Notes: generated from the sequence alone by a model not told the origin. A stretch of 64,000 bases of DNA from an uncultured Clostridia bacterium (GCA_948502395.1 CAOPES010000003.1:62001-126000); one strand, 5' to 3'. Counted from the stretch's first letter, positions 36,360-46,448 are shown. Numbers and translations: made by a program.

Positions 36360-38270
36360 TTACTTCTTCCAAAACACTGCTCTTAATCCAAACGGACATC
36401 CCCATGGGGCTCCTGATATCTCATTTTCTCTTTTATCTATTATTATTTCCCTTAAACTTCCACAACTTAAAAAAGCATTTGCATTTATACGCTCAATATT
36501 TGAAGATATCTCAACTCTTGATAAATTACTATTACTACTAATTGCTGTTCCTTGAATTTCCTTTACACCACTTGGCAACACTATTTCTCTAACATTATCT
36601 CTATTCCATATTGAATATTCTTCTATTATTTCTACCGAATTCGGAATATTATATATATCCAAATCTTTTGATAGTGCAACAAGTCTTTTACCATCTTTAC
36701 TTAGTATTACTGTTCCATCTACTGTTTTTAGATTTTGATTATCTTCTGAAATTGTAATTTCTACATCATGCCTAAAAAACGGAATTGAATGATTAATATT
36801 ATTTACTTTTGCTGGTAAATATATTTCTCTAATCTTAGTTCCACTAAAATTAAATCCACCTATTCCCTGTAAATTGTCAGAAAGTTTTAAATTTTCTAAA
36901 TTACTACTCCCATTAAAGCATTTTTCTCTAATATATACGACTTCATTTGGCATTATAAATGATTGTTGATTTTGCGTATATCTAATAATTTCTTCCATAT
37001 CTTTTGTATATAAATTTCCGTCAACACTTTTAAAATTTAAGTTGTTTTCAGCTACATTTATTCTTGTTACATTACCACTAAAATTACTATTTATTGTCTT
37101 TACATTCTCAGGAATGTTTATTGTGAGTTTCTGTGTAAAACTTTCAAATGAACCTTTTTGAATTGTTTCTACTGTTTGTGGTATATTCACTTCTGTTGTA
37201 TTTGCTAAAATAAAGTATATTATTTTACCGTCTTTTGACATTAATGAGTTATTTGCAAAGCTGTATGTTTCATTTTTAGCTGATATTTCTAAATTGGTCA
37301 ATTTACTTGTACCTTCAAATGCACTTACACCAATCTCTTTTACTGTTGATGGCACTGAAATTCTTTGTAAATTATAGTCATAGATAAATGTACTTTCTCT
37401 TATATGTTCTATACCTTCTGCAATTATTATTTCTTTTAATGAATAACAGTTGGCAAGCATTTGGCTTGGTATTTCTTTTAATGATTTTGGGAAGTTAATT
37501 TCAGTAAGTTTTCCACACATATTAAAGCATTGCATCCCTATACTTGATACACTATCTGCTATTTTTACCCTTTCTAATGCCGTACATCCTTGAAAAGCTT
37601 GATATCCTATCCTTTCAACACCTTCTTCTATCACTATATTTTCAAGTGTCGCATTTCCCGAAAAAGCATTATCACCTATTTCTTTTACTGTTCCTGGAAT
37701 TACTATGCTTCGCAATCCAGGTATGTCTCTAAATGCTCCTGCTCCTATTTTGGTTACATTTTGTGGTATTATTATTGAACCTGTTGCTTCATCCATTAAG
37801 TCTAAATTTTTGTCTGCTGACATTAATTCTCCGTTCTATTATTATATACGGACTTACTTTTATACCAATTTCTTGTGCCCATTTTTTCTCTTTTTCATTT
37901 TGCGAAAAATAGAATAATTCTCCTTTTATTATTTCAAAATTGTCTACGTATTTTTTATTGGAATTTTTTAGAATAGTGTATATATTGCCTTCTTCTTGTA
38001 CCGAGTCATATATTAATGCATTTTTACCTGCATATAACGCACCTTCTTCGAAACTTCTGTCGTTAGAAAGTCTTTCAGTTAAATATAACTCATATTCTTC
38101 TGCTACTGCTGATAATTCTGTTTTGAATTTTGCTTCTCCGAGCTTTTCCTATTGTTCCATTTTCTCCTGTTAGTGTTGCTACTGTTACTCCGTGCCAATA
38201 TTAATAGCACTATTATTGTTATTACTAGTGCTATTAATGTGATACCTTTGTTTAACTTCTTTTTGCCCAT
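36360..38270 (-). CDS. Pilin-leader protein with BspA-type leucine-rich repeats, three +1 frameshifts at CGG
   Basis: The best reading is one 635-residue protein. The start at 38270 has AAAGG in front. The N-terminus KKKLNKGITLIALVITIIVLLILA is a class III prepilin-like leader (cut after G) and hydrophobic helix. The expected GVTVATLTGENGTIGKAGEAKFKTEL is present only if one C is skipped at CGG 38192 and again at CGG 38140. A pseudopilin-like domain follows to IIIE, where a third CGG (37833) must be skipped to give EGELMSADKN. This joins the LRR frame (37823-36360), with about fifteen BspA-type repeats such as IPGTVKEIGDNAFSGNATLENI. Read without shifts, the pieces are a 55-residue peptide and an LRR frame with no leader or ribosome site. 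Confidence 0.82.
37831..37833 (-). other. +1 frameshift site c in pilin/LRR gene (GAA CGG A)
   Basis: After site b, the frame reads ATA GAA CGG AGA. Dropping the C gives ATA GAA GGA GAA TTA ATG TCA, which fuses into the LRR frame. Confidence 0.8.
38138..38140 (-). other. +1 frameshift site b in pilin/LRR gene (GCT CGG A)
   Basis: After site a, the frame reads AAA GCT CGG AGA. Dropping the C gives AAA GCT GGA GAA GCA AAA (K A G E A K). Confidence 0.85.
38190..38192 (-). other. +1 frameshift site a in pilin/LRR gene (GCA CGG A)
   Basis: The zero frame reads TTG GCA CGG AGT. Dropping the C gives TTG GCA GGA GTA ACA GTA (L A G V T V), the usual continuation of the pilin helix. Confidence 0.85.
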
Positions 38271-38346
38271 TTTCATCAACCTTTCCATTTTTAGTTTATT
38301 ATTATTTTACTTTTCAGAAAGGTCTTACGTCAACAAGTAACACTCA

Positions 38347-39366
38347 TTATGCCATTTTCAGTTTTTTTAGCTCTCTTTCATCTATTTTTGTTATATCCAT
38401 TATATCTTTATCGCTCATTTGCTTTTGCAACATTTCTTTTACGATTTGTTTTATTGCTTTGGCTATTCCTATCTTTTCCCCACGTTTCTCTCCTTCTTTT
38501 CTGCCTTCTTTTCTTCCTTCCCTTTTTTCATCTTCTAACCATTCAATAAAATACTTTTCAAATCTCATTTCTTCATTTCCTCCTTTTTCTAATTTTTTAA
38601 TATATTCTTTCGTTTCTTCCGGCATAATTTTTCTGATTTTGTTAGAATATTTAAGTATCTTTGCTATATATTCCTTTTCTTCTTTTGTTAAATCCTTTTT
38701 CAATATTTCATCCATTGCTCCTTTTAGTTCTTCTTTTGAATTTATTTTTTCAAATAGTAATGCTTTTGACATTCCTGTATCTTCTTTTACCAGTTTTTCT
38801 TCTATTTCATTATTTATATCAACAAAATTATATTTTGCACATTGAAATATTTCCATTCCAAATCTTCTTCTTACTTCTTTTTCGTTTGGTACATCCCATT
38901 TTCTACGACCTGTATATAATACTATCGGACAAATATCTGGTTCTATCCATTTTTCGTTTGATTTTCTTATGTCTCTTCTTAATTCTATACAATATTTTGT
39001 CATTCTCTCGGGCATGTTATAGTCAACTTTGCTTTGATGTTCTACAATTATATATAGATTTTCTTTTGGTATTTTATATACTATATCTGCTTCCTGCCTT
39101 TCAAATTTTGATGTTATAAATTCTTTATTGTATCTTTCTATATCATCTTCACTTAATTCTTTATTTATTTCGTTTCCAAAATACTTTTTTATAAATTTTA
39201 AAAATTCCTTTTTGTTACTTAGTATTTCTTTGAAAATCTTGTCTTTATATTGATGTGTTTTCTCTTCTTCTGCATCTAAAATATATTCTGCTGACTCTTC
39301 GTTTAATTCATACCTTTGCATTATTTTTGAACATCTTAAATATTCTTCGAATGTAAATAAATACAT
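38347..39366 (-). CDS. Rpn/PDDEXK-family transposase-like nuclease
   Basis: A 339-residue protein of the Rpn (recombination-promoting nuclease, formerly YhgA-like) group. The PD-(D/E)xK core is visible as KFERQEADIVYKIPKENLYIIVEHQSKVDYNMPERM (about residues 90-125), with D and ExQ in place. PIVLYTGRRKWDVP is also typical. The C-terminus is highly charged (REGRKEGRKEGEKRGEKIG). Rpn proteins are widespread and often multi-copy; some act in phage defence or DNA exchange. It starts just downstream of the pilin/LRR gene's divergent gap. Confidence 0.85.
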   Translation of the reverse strand: MYLFTFEEYLRCSKIMQRYELNEESAEYILDAEEEKTHQYKDKIFKEILSNKKEFLKFIKKYFGNEINKELSEDDIERYNKEFITSKFERQEADIVYKIPKENLYIIVEHQSKVDYNMPERMTKYCIELRRDIRKSNEKWIEPDICPIVLYTGRRKWDVPNEKEVRRRFGMEIFQCAKYNFVDINNEIEEKLVKEDTGMSKALLFEKINSKEELKGAMDEILKKDLTKEEKEYIAKILKYSNKIRKIMPEETKEYIKKLEKGGNEEMRFEKYFIEWLEDEKREGRKEGRKEGEKRGEKIGIAKAIKQIVKEMLQKQMSDKDIMDITKIDERELKKLKMA

Positions 39367-39716
39367 TTTTTATTCCTCTCTTTCATTTTAATATATTTTT
39401 ATTCTGTTGTCAATGTTTCTTCATTGGTAAATTAGTCTTTGCTTTTTGTTTTTACTTCATCATTCTTTTCTTATCACCTTTTTTCTTATTTTTATTTGTT
39501 TTTTGAATTTTATTTTCGATAGAAAGTATTCGAATTTAATTTGAAATAAATTTAATGAGCATTATATAAAAAAGTATATATAATCTGCACATTCATTACT
39601 ATATCAGATTTTATATACTTTTTCAATATTTTTAGATAAATTTTTTCAACTTTTCATCGACAAATTTCGACATCTCGCTTTATATTTTCAAAAGAAATTA
39701 CATTAACAATTGTATC
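39367..39716. other. Gene-free gap with a terminator hairpin (39568-39624)
   Basis: 350 bases of AT-rich sequence with no credible ORF. AAAAAAGTATATATAATCTG and CAGATTTTATATACTTTTT form a stem that should end transcription coming from the gene at 39717. The rest probably holds the promoter of the Rpn gene; no clear -35/-10 pair was found. Confidence 0.55.
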
Positions 39717-40757
39717 TTAATGTGCTCTCTTAAACATTATAAGTAAAATTTGAACAATTCCCAAATATCCAAAAATCGGATACAAAGAATTTATCAAATT
39801 AGAAAAGCCAATTTTTGAAACTAGCACAGAAGTTATGCACATAAATACCGCAATCTGTGTATAACTTTTCTTTGATTTGCTCACATTTTGCAAATAACTT
39901 GTTCCTAATGAAATTGCTGTGGTAAAAATTGAACCTAATATTATAAATCCATATGCAATTTTTAATATTTTAAACATATGTGAAACTACATAAACAGCAG
40001 GCATTTCTAAATTAGAAATATCCACATCAACTCTAACTAAAAGTAAAAATATTATAACAGATAAAGCTATACTAATTACTGTTGAAATGGCAGCAATTGA
40101 GGCAATTTGTTTTTTACTACTTAGGTAGTCTTTTAATGTTATTAAAACTGGTAATAATAAAATGCTGTTATAACTGCAATATATAATTGCGCTAAGTAAG
40201 TAACTAGACGTGTTTGTTCTTATTATATATTTGTCTAATTCTGGTAAGTTAATTTCTACTATATTCATAAAACCTATTATTACAACAAATATTATAAGTA
40301 TTGGTACTAGTATTTCGCTTGCCTTTACAACTCCTTTTATACTTGTCATAAATATGAAAAAACAGAAACTTGCAAGTATAATGCTTCCAATTAGACTGTT
40401 TATTCCTAATTCTTGTTCAAAATATGCTCCGAAACCCGCTATCATAATGAAAAATGTTACTAAAATAAATATGTTTATTACAATGTTTACAATGTTTTTT
40501 AGATTGAAAAAGCTTTCATTTTGCTTTGGCTTTATAAACATTTCTAAAAATTCTTTATATGTTTTTATGTTGTATTTATCAATTAAGCATAATGCTTTAT
40601 ATATGATTAGTCCCATTAATATGCAAGATACAACTATACCTATCAATCCTTCTATTCCGTAAGAAAAGAAGAATAAATACATCTCTTGACCTGATGCAAA
40701 TCCTGCACCAATTAATGTTCCTATTATTACAAATACAACTTTAAAAATATTTTTCAT
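39717..40757 (-). CDS. YkvI-type membrane transporter
   Basis: About 346 residues from the ATG at 40757, with ten or so membrane helices. It begins NIFKVVFVIIGTLIGAGFASGQEMYLFFFSYGIEG, the signature of the YkvI family in the LeuT/APC-like superfamily (unwound GAGFASGQE). The substrate is unknown; amino acids are plausible. It is the last gene of the minus-strand run and follows a terminator, so it may have its own promoter. Confidence 0.85.
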   Translation of the reverse strand: MKNIFKVVFVIIGTLIGAGFASGQEMYLFFFSYGIEGLIGIVVSCILMGLIIYKALCLIDKYNIKTYKEFLEMFIKPKQNESFFNLKNIVNIVINIFILVTFFIMIAGFGAYFEQELGINSLIGSIILASFCFFIFMTSIKGVVKASEILVPILIIFVVIIGFMNIVEINLPELDKYIIRTNTSSYLLSAIIYCSYNSILLLPVLITLKDYLSSKKQIASIAAISTVISIALSVIIFLLLVRVDVDISNLEMPAVYVVSHMFKILKIAYGFIILGSIFTTAISLGTSYLQNVSKSKKSYTQIAVFMCITSVLVSKIGFSNLINSLYPIFGYLGIVQILLIMFKRAH

Positions 40758-40760
40758 AGC

Positions 40761-40792
40761 AAAAAACCCCATATTAGTTTATGGGATTTTTT
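40761..40792 (-). terminator. Terminator after the GldG-like gene
   Basis: On the minus strand the stem ATCCCATAA/TTATGGGG-type arms are followed by TTTTTT. It separates the ABC operon from the YkvI gene. Confidence 0.65.
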
Positions 40793-40802
40793 TATTTTTA
40801 TT

Positions 40803-42290
40803 CTATTTTTTTCTTCTTCTAAGTATCCATACAACAATTCCTGCAAATATTATTAATACTGGCACTCCGAATATTGCAACTTGAACCATTATGTCTTGTT
40901 CTTTTGTTGGTGTATATGTTACTGTTCCTGTGCTCTTTCTAGCTGTTATATCTTCTGGTCTTTCAGCTAAATATGCAATTGAGTTTAAAGCCATATCTTT
41001 ATTACGAGCTAGTGCTATTATTGGTGATTGCGCATTTTGTGATAGTGTAAAGTCTGTTATAAATGTATTTTCTCCAATTACAACTAATTTAGATGTTTTA
41101 GCTTTTTCGCCTGTTTCGTCATTTGCTTCTTGTAGTGTTTTTTCTAATTCTGCCCCTACTACAAATTTTCCTGTTTCTTCATTTTCTTGTTTACTTGATG
41201 ATGTAATTGAATAATCTGCCCTAAAGAATGATGTTTCTCCTGTTGTTAAAAGTTCTGTTTTTGCAACTTTTAATTCTTCTAATTTGTCTTCATTTATATT
41301 GACTTTTGTAGGATTTATTAATAATACATCAGATGTATTGTACAATGTCTTTGTCAAATTAGAGTATCCTATTGTTGGGAATATTACATAAGGCATTCCT
41401 GATACAGTTTTGCTTGAATCTGTTTCAAATATCATACCTACGTCAAATGGATTAACTCCGTACAATTCTAAAACACTATTTACATTTGGTAAATCTTGTT
41501 TTTCAGCAATTACTCCATTTAGCCATAAGATATTTCCGCCAGCATTTATATAATCTTTTATTGCATTTGTAGCTGTTTCATCAAAATCTTTATTTGGAGT
41601 TGTTATTACTAATACTTTACAATCTTCTGGGACTTTACCTGTTGATAATATGTTTAATGTTTCTATTTCGTTTACTTCATTAGCTAAGAACATACTTAGA
41701 TATCTCATATTTGTTGATAATTTATATTCACTATATCCTTCTAAGAAATATACTTTTGGTATTTCATTTGATGTTACTGTCAAAATTGAGCTTGTTAATT
41801 TTTCTTCTGCTATACTAATTGTTTCATATGTTGTTGTATCATAAGTTACTAAATCATTTGCTGTTAATACTTTTGAGTTATCTCCACATTCTACTATAAT
41901 TCCTTGTGTGCCATCTTCTATACCATATTTTGAAGCTAAGTCTGGTCTAGCATTTATATCTATTGCTTCTGCAACTATTTTTTCATTAGCGTTTTTATAT
42001 TGTTTTGCTAACTCTAAATTTGAGTCTTCATCTGTTGACCCCACAAAATAGATGTGTACATCTTTGTCTATATTTTTTACTTTATCTTTACTTTCTTGTG
42101 TTAATGTATATAATTTTTCTTGACTGAAATCTATTGGTGTTAACTCCAATTTTTGCATTAAAATGTTTATTCCTATAAATAACAATATTATAGCTAGTAC
42201 TAATAATGTTGTTTTAGTTCCATCAATTAGCCATTTTTTCTTTAATACTTCAATAAATTTATTAAGCTTTTTTTCTTTTTTCTCTTTCAC
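40803..42290 (-). CDS. GldG-family ABC auxiliary protein
   Basis: A 495-residue protein. An N-terminal helix (TTLLVLAIILLFIGINILM) leads into a long extracytoplasmic domain, and a C-terminal helix (VAIFGVPVLIIFAGIVVWIL) follows. YTLTQESKDKVKNIDKDVHIYFVGSTDEDS and IPKVYFLEGYSEY are typical of the GldG/ABC_transp_aux group. It follows the permease gene by 15 bases. In gliding bacteria GldG works with GldA/GldF; here the trio is more likely a transporter of unknown substrate. Confidence 0.85.
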   Translation of the reverse strand: MKEKKEKKLNKFIEVLKKKWLIDGTKTTLLVLAIILLFIGINILMQKLELTPIDFSQEKLYTLTQESKDKVKNIDKDVHIYFVGSTDEDSNLELAKQYKNANEKIVAEAIDINARPDLASKYGIEDGTQGIIVECGDNSKVLTANDLVTYDTTTYETISIAEEKLTSSILTVTSNEIPKVYFLEGYSEYKLSTNMRYLSMFLANEVNEIETLNILSTGKVPEDCKVLVITTPNKDFDETATNAIKDYINAGGNILWLNGVIAEKQDLPNVNSVLELYGVNPFDVGMIFETDSSKTVSGMPYVIFPTIGYSNLTKTLYNTSDVLLINPTKVNINEDKLEELKVAKTELLTTGETSFFRADYSITSSSKQENEETGKFVVGAELEKTLQEANDETGEKAKTSKLVVIGENTFITDFTLSQNAQSPIIALARNKDMALNSIAYLAERPEDITARKSTGTVTYTPTKEQDIMVQVAIFGVPVLIIFAGIVVWILRRRKK

Positions 42291-42305
42291 TTTGCATCCC
42301 CCTTT

Positions 42306-42986
42306 TTACCTTACACTTTTTCTTCTTTGCATAGCAATTATTGTTAGTAATATACAAGAGATTGTAAAGGTTACAAAAGTTACTGTATCTGCTATGTCAA
42401 TTTGTCCCCTTGGGAATTTTGAAAACATATTTATTAATGAGAAATTATTAAATATGCTATTAAATTGTGGTAAAAACCATGTTAGTATAAAAAATCCTAT
42501 TGTAACTACTCCAGCTATAATTTGATTTTCTGTTATGCTAGATGCTAGTATTCCGAATGATATGTAACTTATTGCTAATAATAAAAATCCTAGCAATGTT
42601 ACTAATGCTGTTGTAATATGTGGTACTCCGAAAAAGCTTAATATTCCAAAATACATAAATGTGCATAATTCTGTTATTACAACAATTAGTGTTGCTGCAA
42701 TAAATTTTCCTAGAACCACTTTTGTAATGCTTATTGGCGATGTTAGTAATATTTGTTCTGTTCCTGTTTTTCTTTCTTCTGCTATTGTTCTCATTGTAAG
42801 TATTGGTGTTATAAATGTTAATATTGTTGCACCTGAGTAAAATATGTATTCAAAATTTGTACTTTGATATGCAAATACATCAATATAGAAAAATATACTG
42901 AACATAATCAAAAACAAGCCTATAAATACGTATCCAACTGGTGAACAAAAGTAAGTTTTAAATTCTTTTTTTATAACTGCTAACAT
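42306..42986 (-). CDS. ABC-2 type transporter permease (GldF-like)
   Basis: A 226-residue membrane protein with six helices, beginning MLAVIKKEFKTYFCSPVGYVFIGLFLIM, the characteristic start of GldF-like ABC-2 permeases. TMRTIAEERKTGTEQILLTSPIS is a strong family motif. It sits 2 bases after the ATPase gene and before the GldG gene in one operon. Confidence 0.9.
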   Translation of the reverse strand: MLAVIKKEFKTYFCSPVGYVFIGLFLIMFSIFFYIDVFAYQSTNFEYIFYSGATILTFITPILTMRTIAEERKTGTEQILLTSPISITKVVLGKFIAATLIVVITELCTFMYFGILSFFGVPHITTALVTLLGFLLLAISYISFGILASSITENQIIAGVVTIGFFILTWFLPQFNSIFNNFSLINMFSKFPRGQIDIADTVTFVTFTISCILLTIIAMQRRKSVR

Positions 42987-42988
42987 TA

Positions 42989-43927
42989 TTATTTTCCCCC
43001 TTCTATTAATTTCATAAAAGCGTCTTCTAAGCTGAAGTCAACTTTTTTCATTTCAAATATTGTGATGTTTTCCTTTGCTAATTCTGAGAACAATATTTTT
43101 CTTAAATCTTCATCTTCTTTTGATGTAATCTCATATTGTTTTGTTCCATCTTCATTAGTTTTTATCAATTTTAAAGTTTCAATTTGTGGAATTTTTTCCT
43201 TAATTTGTTCCATTTTATTTTCTGCATCTTCTACTGTTACATATACGCTGTTGTTGCTAGAAACTTTACTCTCTAAATTCTCTGGAGTATCAATTGCAAC
43301 AATTTTGCCTTTATTAATAATTATTACCTTGTTACATATTTGACTTACCTCTGACAAAATATGTGAACTTAGTATAACCGTATGCGTTTTGCCCAATTCT
43401 TTAATTAACTTTCTAATCTCTGTTATTTGTTTTGGGTCAAGTCCAACTGTTGGTTCATCTAAAATTAATATCTTTGGCTCTCCAACCAATGCACCAGCCA
43501 TACTTACCCTTTGTTTATATCCTCTTGACAAATTTCTTGTCAACTTATTCTCTACATCTTTTAAGCCTGTTTGCTCAATTATCTTTTCAACTTTTTCTTT
43601 TCTCTCTTTTTTATCTATGCCCTTAATCTCTGCCATATATTTAACAAACTCTTTAACAGTCAAATCTGCATAAAGTGGCACACCCTCTGGCATATAGCCA
43701 ATCTCTTTCTTCGCTTTCTTAGGTTTTTTTAGCATATCATAACCGTCTATTATTATCTCCCCACTTGTTTGCTCAATAAAACCTGTTAGCATATTCATTG
43801 TAGTACTTTTACCAGCACCATTTGGTCCAAGTAATCCAACAATCTCCCCTTCTTTTATCTCGAAGCTAATATTATCTACTGCAACAAATTTGCCATATTT
43901 TTTTGTAACATTTTTTACTTCTATCAC
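42989..43927 (-). CDS. ABC transporter ATP-binding protein (GldA-like)
   Basis: A 312-residue ATPase with Walker A GPNGAGKSTT (about residue 34), signature LSRGYKQRVSMAGAL, Walker B ILILDEPTVGLD, and switch H in SSHILSEV. It is the first gene of the ATPase-permease-GldG operon. A C-terminal extension of about 90 residues (VTVEDAENKMEQIKEKIPQIE...) is normal for this subgroup. Confidence 0.93.
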   Translation of the reverse strand: MIEVKNVTKKYGKFVAVDNISFEIKEGEIVGLLGPNGAGKSTTMNMLTGFIEQTSGEIIIDGYDMLKKPKKAKKEIGYMPEGVPLYADLTVKEFVKYMAEIKGIDKKERKEKVEKIIEQTGLKDVENKLTRNLSRGYKQRVSMAGALVGEPKILILDEPTVGLDPKQITEIRKLIKELGKTHTVILSSHILSEVSQICNKVIIINKGKIVAIDTPENLESKVSSNNSVYVTVEDAENKMEQIKEKIPQIETLKLIKTNEDGTKQYEITSKEDEDLRKILFSELAKENITIFEMKKVDFSLEDAFMKLIEGGK

Positions 43928-44040
43928 AAAAAATTCCTCCTTTTCAATTTTCTCTTAGCTTAAATCCTTACCCAGTTTATCATTATATTTTTTTAATGTA
44001 AAGCAATTCACAAAAAATTCACATTTATTTACGGAATCCT

Positions 44041-44600
44041 GCTTTTGGCAGATTGCCATTGGGGACGGACCTTTTTGGCAATTTTTTGCCAATGGGGACA
44101 CTCCTTTCATAGTTGGCTGACCTCCTCACTCCACGGCTATATGTGTGATTTTTGATGTTGCTTGCTTGAACGGAGTGAAATTTAGAATTTGTAAATTTAT
44201 ATAAAAAGTAATGTTCACGGGCAAATTCTTATTTTTATTTTTCATAAATTCTTTGGTTCCTTACATAAGAAAAGAAATTCTAAAATCTTTTTCTGGCACC
44301 CTTCCACAGCAAGTGTGAACTCTTTCCAGAAAAAGATTAAAGAATTTCTATTTTTTATTTCAGTCACATTCAGCATTTATTCAAAATATAAAATAAGAAT
44401 TTGAGCCTGAGTGAAAAATCCGTTTTATATAAACATACAAATTATTATTAAACGCAGCGAACAAGAGAAACGTCAAAAATTACACATATAGCCGTGGAGC
44501 AAGGAGGTCAGCCAACTATGAAAGGAGTGTCCCCACTGGCAAAAAATTGCCAAAAAGGACCGTCCCTGCTGGCAAAAAGTGCGTCACTGCTGGCAAGTTG
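44041..44600. repeat. Long palindromic element, MITE or REP-like (560 bp)
   Basis: The outer arms 44041-44157 and 44479-44596 are near-perfect reverse complements over ~115 bases. They include GGGGACGGACCTTTTTGGCA/GGGACGGTCC, the AAAAATTGCC hairpins and GGAGGTCAGCCAACTATGAAAGG. The inner arms continue the pairing (GGCAAATTCTTATTTT with AAATAAGAATTTGAGCC; TCTTTTTCTGG with CCAGAAAAAGA). The whole can fold into one long hairpin. It has no transposase and no real gene. It fills the gap between the ABC operon and the GDT1 gene. GGGACGGTCC-type termini recall repeats mobilised by REP-associated (Y1) transposases. Confidence 0.75.
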
Positions 44601-44665
44601 TCATATTTTCTTGTTTTTCCGAATAGTTTTTAATACTTATTATTTTGAAAGAAGTGTGGAGATTT

Positions 44666-45280
44666 ATGGCTTTTGTTTATCCCTTTTTGGTTAGTTTTTT
44701 TATGGTTTTTTTATCTGAATTAGGTGATAAAACTCAACTTTTGGTTTTATCTTTTTCTACAAAGTCTAGGGCTAAAAACGTACTTTTGGGTGTTGCTATT
44801 GGTACTTTTTTTAGTCATGGTTTGGCTATTTTGTTTGGTAGCAAACTTGCTTCTTTTGAAAATGTTTCCTTTCAGTTTTATGCTGAGATTTTGACTTATT
44901 TGTCTTTTCTTTTGTTTGGTATTTTGGGATTTATTCCTAAAAATGAAAAAGAATGTTCTTCTAGTTCTAAGGTTTCTTTGTTGCAGAAACTTTCTAATTT
45001 GAAGTTGAATTACATTCTTTTGATTGCTTTTAATATTGTTGTTGGGGAGTTTGGGGATAAAACTTTTTTGGCTTCTTTGGGGCTTGGATTACAGTATCCT
45101 GAGTTTAAGCTTTGCTTGATTGCTGGTTCTATTTGTGGTATGGTTGGTAGTAATTCTATTGCTTTGCTTTTTGGTAGATTTTTGGGTAATAAGTTTAATC
45201 CTAAGTTTGTTGAAGTGTTGTCTAATGTCATTTTTGTTGTTTTTGGTTTGGTTGGACTTTTTTGTGTATTTTTTGATTGA
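44666..45280 (+). CDS. TMEM165/GDT1 (UPF0016) family cation transporter
   Basis: About 204 residues from the ATG at 44666 (GTGTGGAG site). The two hallmark E-x-G-D-K-T motifs are in helices 1 and 4: LSELGDKTQLL and VGEFGDKTFLA. Six to seven membrane segments follow the usual two-fold repeat. Members export Mn2+ or Ca2+. Unusually TTTG/TTGG-rich codon use on the coding strand compared with neighbours. The in-frame ATG 21 bases upstream has no ribosome site. Confidence 0.9.
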   Translation: MAFVYPFLVSFFMVFLSELGDKTQLLVLSFSTKSRAKNVLLGVAIGTFFSHGLAILFGSKLASFENVSFQFYAEILTYLSFLLFGILGFIPKNEKECSSSSKVSLLQKLSNLKLNYILLIAFNIVVGEFGDKTFLASLGLGLQYPEFKLCLIAGSICGMVGSNSIALLFGRFLGNKFNPKFVEVLSNVIFVVFGLVGLFCVFFD

Positions 45281-45335
45281 TTTGGCTATACATTATTTTT
45301 TGTAACAATTTTTTTAATTTTTTACTGCTTTTTTA

Positions 45336-45364
45336 TTGACACTTGCTTGTTTTTGTGATATTAT
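45336..45364 (+). promoter_or_regulatory. Sigma-A promoter of tRNA-Arg(TCT)
   Basis: TTGACA, 17-base spacer, TATTAT, ending 22 bases before the tRNA. Confidence 0.7.
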
Positions 45365-45386
45365 ATTTATTGTCATTTAGAGTTAT

Positions 45387-45463
<77 letters not shown>

Positions 45464-45508
45464 TAAGAAAAACCGTTATATACGTAGATATAGCGGCTTT
45501 ATTTTTAT

Positions 45509-45925
45509 TTAATTCATTCTATTAAAATCATCTTCTGTCAAATTCTTATAATCAATCTCATTCTTTGCATTATACTTAGGAGGCATAAGAGACTTTCTAA
45601 ACTTGAAGAAAACACCAATTAAAATCAAAACAATAATTCCAATAATATAAAGTGCCTTAAAATTCGTAGTAGCATCCTTCAATTTAAAAGACTTCTTAAT
45701 CATTGTATAATCTTCATTATCCAAATCTGATTTATCTATATCCCATGTTGATTTCTTTATACTTCTATCTTCCTTTGTATAAATTATCATTCCTTTTTTT
45801 CCGCTTTTATTTGCAAATACATATAAACCATTATATGACATATTCGCATAATCACTTGGTAAATCAAATTCAAATAAATCATCACACACAAAAAATAATA
45901 CAATAATTGAATATAAGATTTTCAT
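45509..45925 (-). CDS. Hypothetical membrane protein
   Basis: 138 residues with a hydrophobic N-terminus (LYSIIVLFFVC) and one membrane helix near the C-terminus (ALYIIGIIVLILIGVFFKF), so the middle ~75 residues lie outside the cell. No ribosome site precedes the ATG, so the N-terminus is uncertain and may be truncated. No family is recognised. Confidence 0.5.
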   Translation of the reverse strand: MKILYSIIVLFFVCDDLFEFDLPSDYANMSYNGLYVFANKSGKKGMIIYTKEDRSIKKSTWDIDKSDLDNEDYTMIKKSFKLKDATTNFKALYIIGIIVLILIGVFFKFRKSLMPPKYNAKNEIDYKNLTEDDFNRMN

Positions 45926-46109
45926 ACGGTAACACTATTAATGCACTATATTTATCATTTTAAGTTTTTCTCAAATATGTATTTTCAACACTTTCAAGAA
46001 TTAATATGAAGTTTTTCGTCATTACATTTTCATATTATTGATGTGTTCATTATTAAAATTGCCCTTGGTATACTATTACTAACACTTACAAACATTAAGG
46101 AGGTAAAGA

Positions 46110-46448
46110 ATGAGTACTCTTTCTAAATCAAATATTGATAAGAGTTTTGGTAAATTATTAAGAGATTACCGTATAAAAGCTGGACTTACACAAGAAAAAC
46201 TTTCAGAGCAATTAGGTATTTCTTTAAAATATATTTCTAGAATTGAAAATGGTAACAATGGTGTAAAAACTCAAACACAAATTAAATACATGAATATTCT
46301 TGGAATTAGTCCTAATACGTTATACAAAGAATTCATTACAAATTCTACAATCAAACAATCTGTTGAACTCTCAGAAAGAATTGATAATCTATCCGAAGAA
46401 AAGAAATTACTTGTTTCTTCTATTATAGATTTAGTAGAAAAGTTTTAA
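46110..46448 (+). CDS. XRE-family helix-turn-helix regulator
   Basis: A 112-residue repressor-like protein with an N-terminal HTH: LLRDYRIKAGLTQEKLSEQLGISLKYISRIENGNNGVKT (residues 15-53). The C-terminal helices (SVELSERIDNLSEEKKLLVSSIIDLVEKF) probably dimerise. The AAGGAGG site fixes the start. It stands alone with its own terminator; the target is unknown. Confidence 0.9.
   Translation: MSTLSKSNIDKSFGKLLRDYRIKAGLTQEKLSEQLGISLKYISRIENGNNGVKTQTQIKYMNILGISPNTLYKEFITNSTIKQSVELSERIDNLSEEKKLLVSSIIDLVEKF

Noticed and set aside
44494..44694. ORF across the right arm of the palindromic element.
   Set aside because: It is made of repeat sequence and lacks a ribosome site; the real gene starts at 44666 in another frame.
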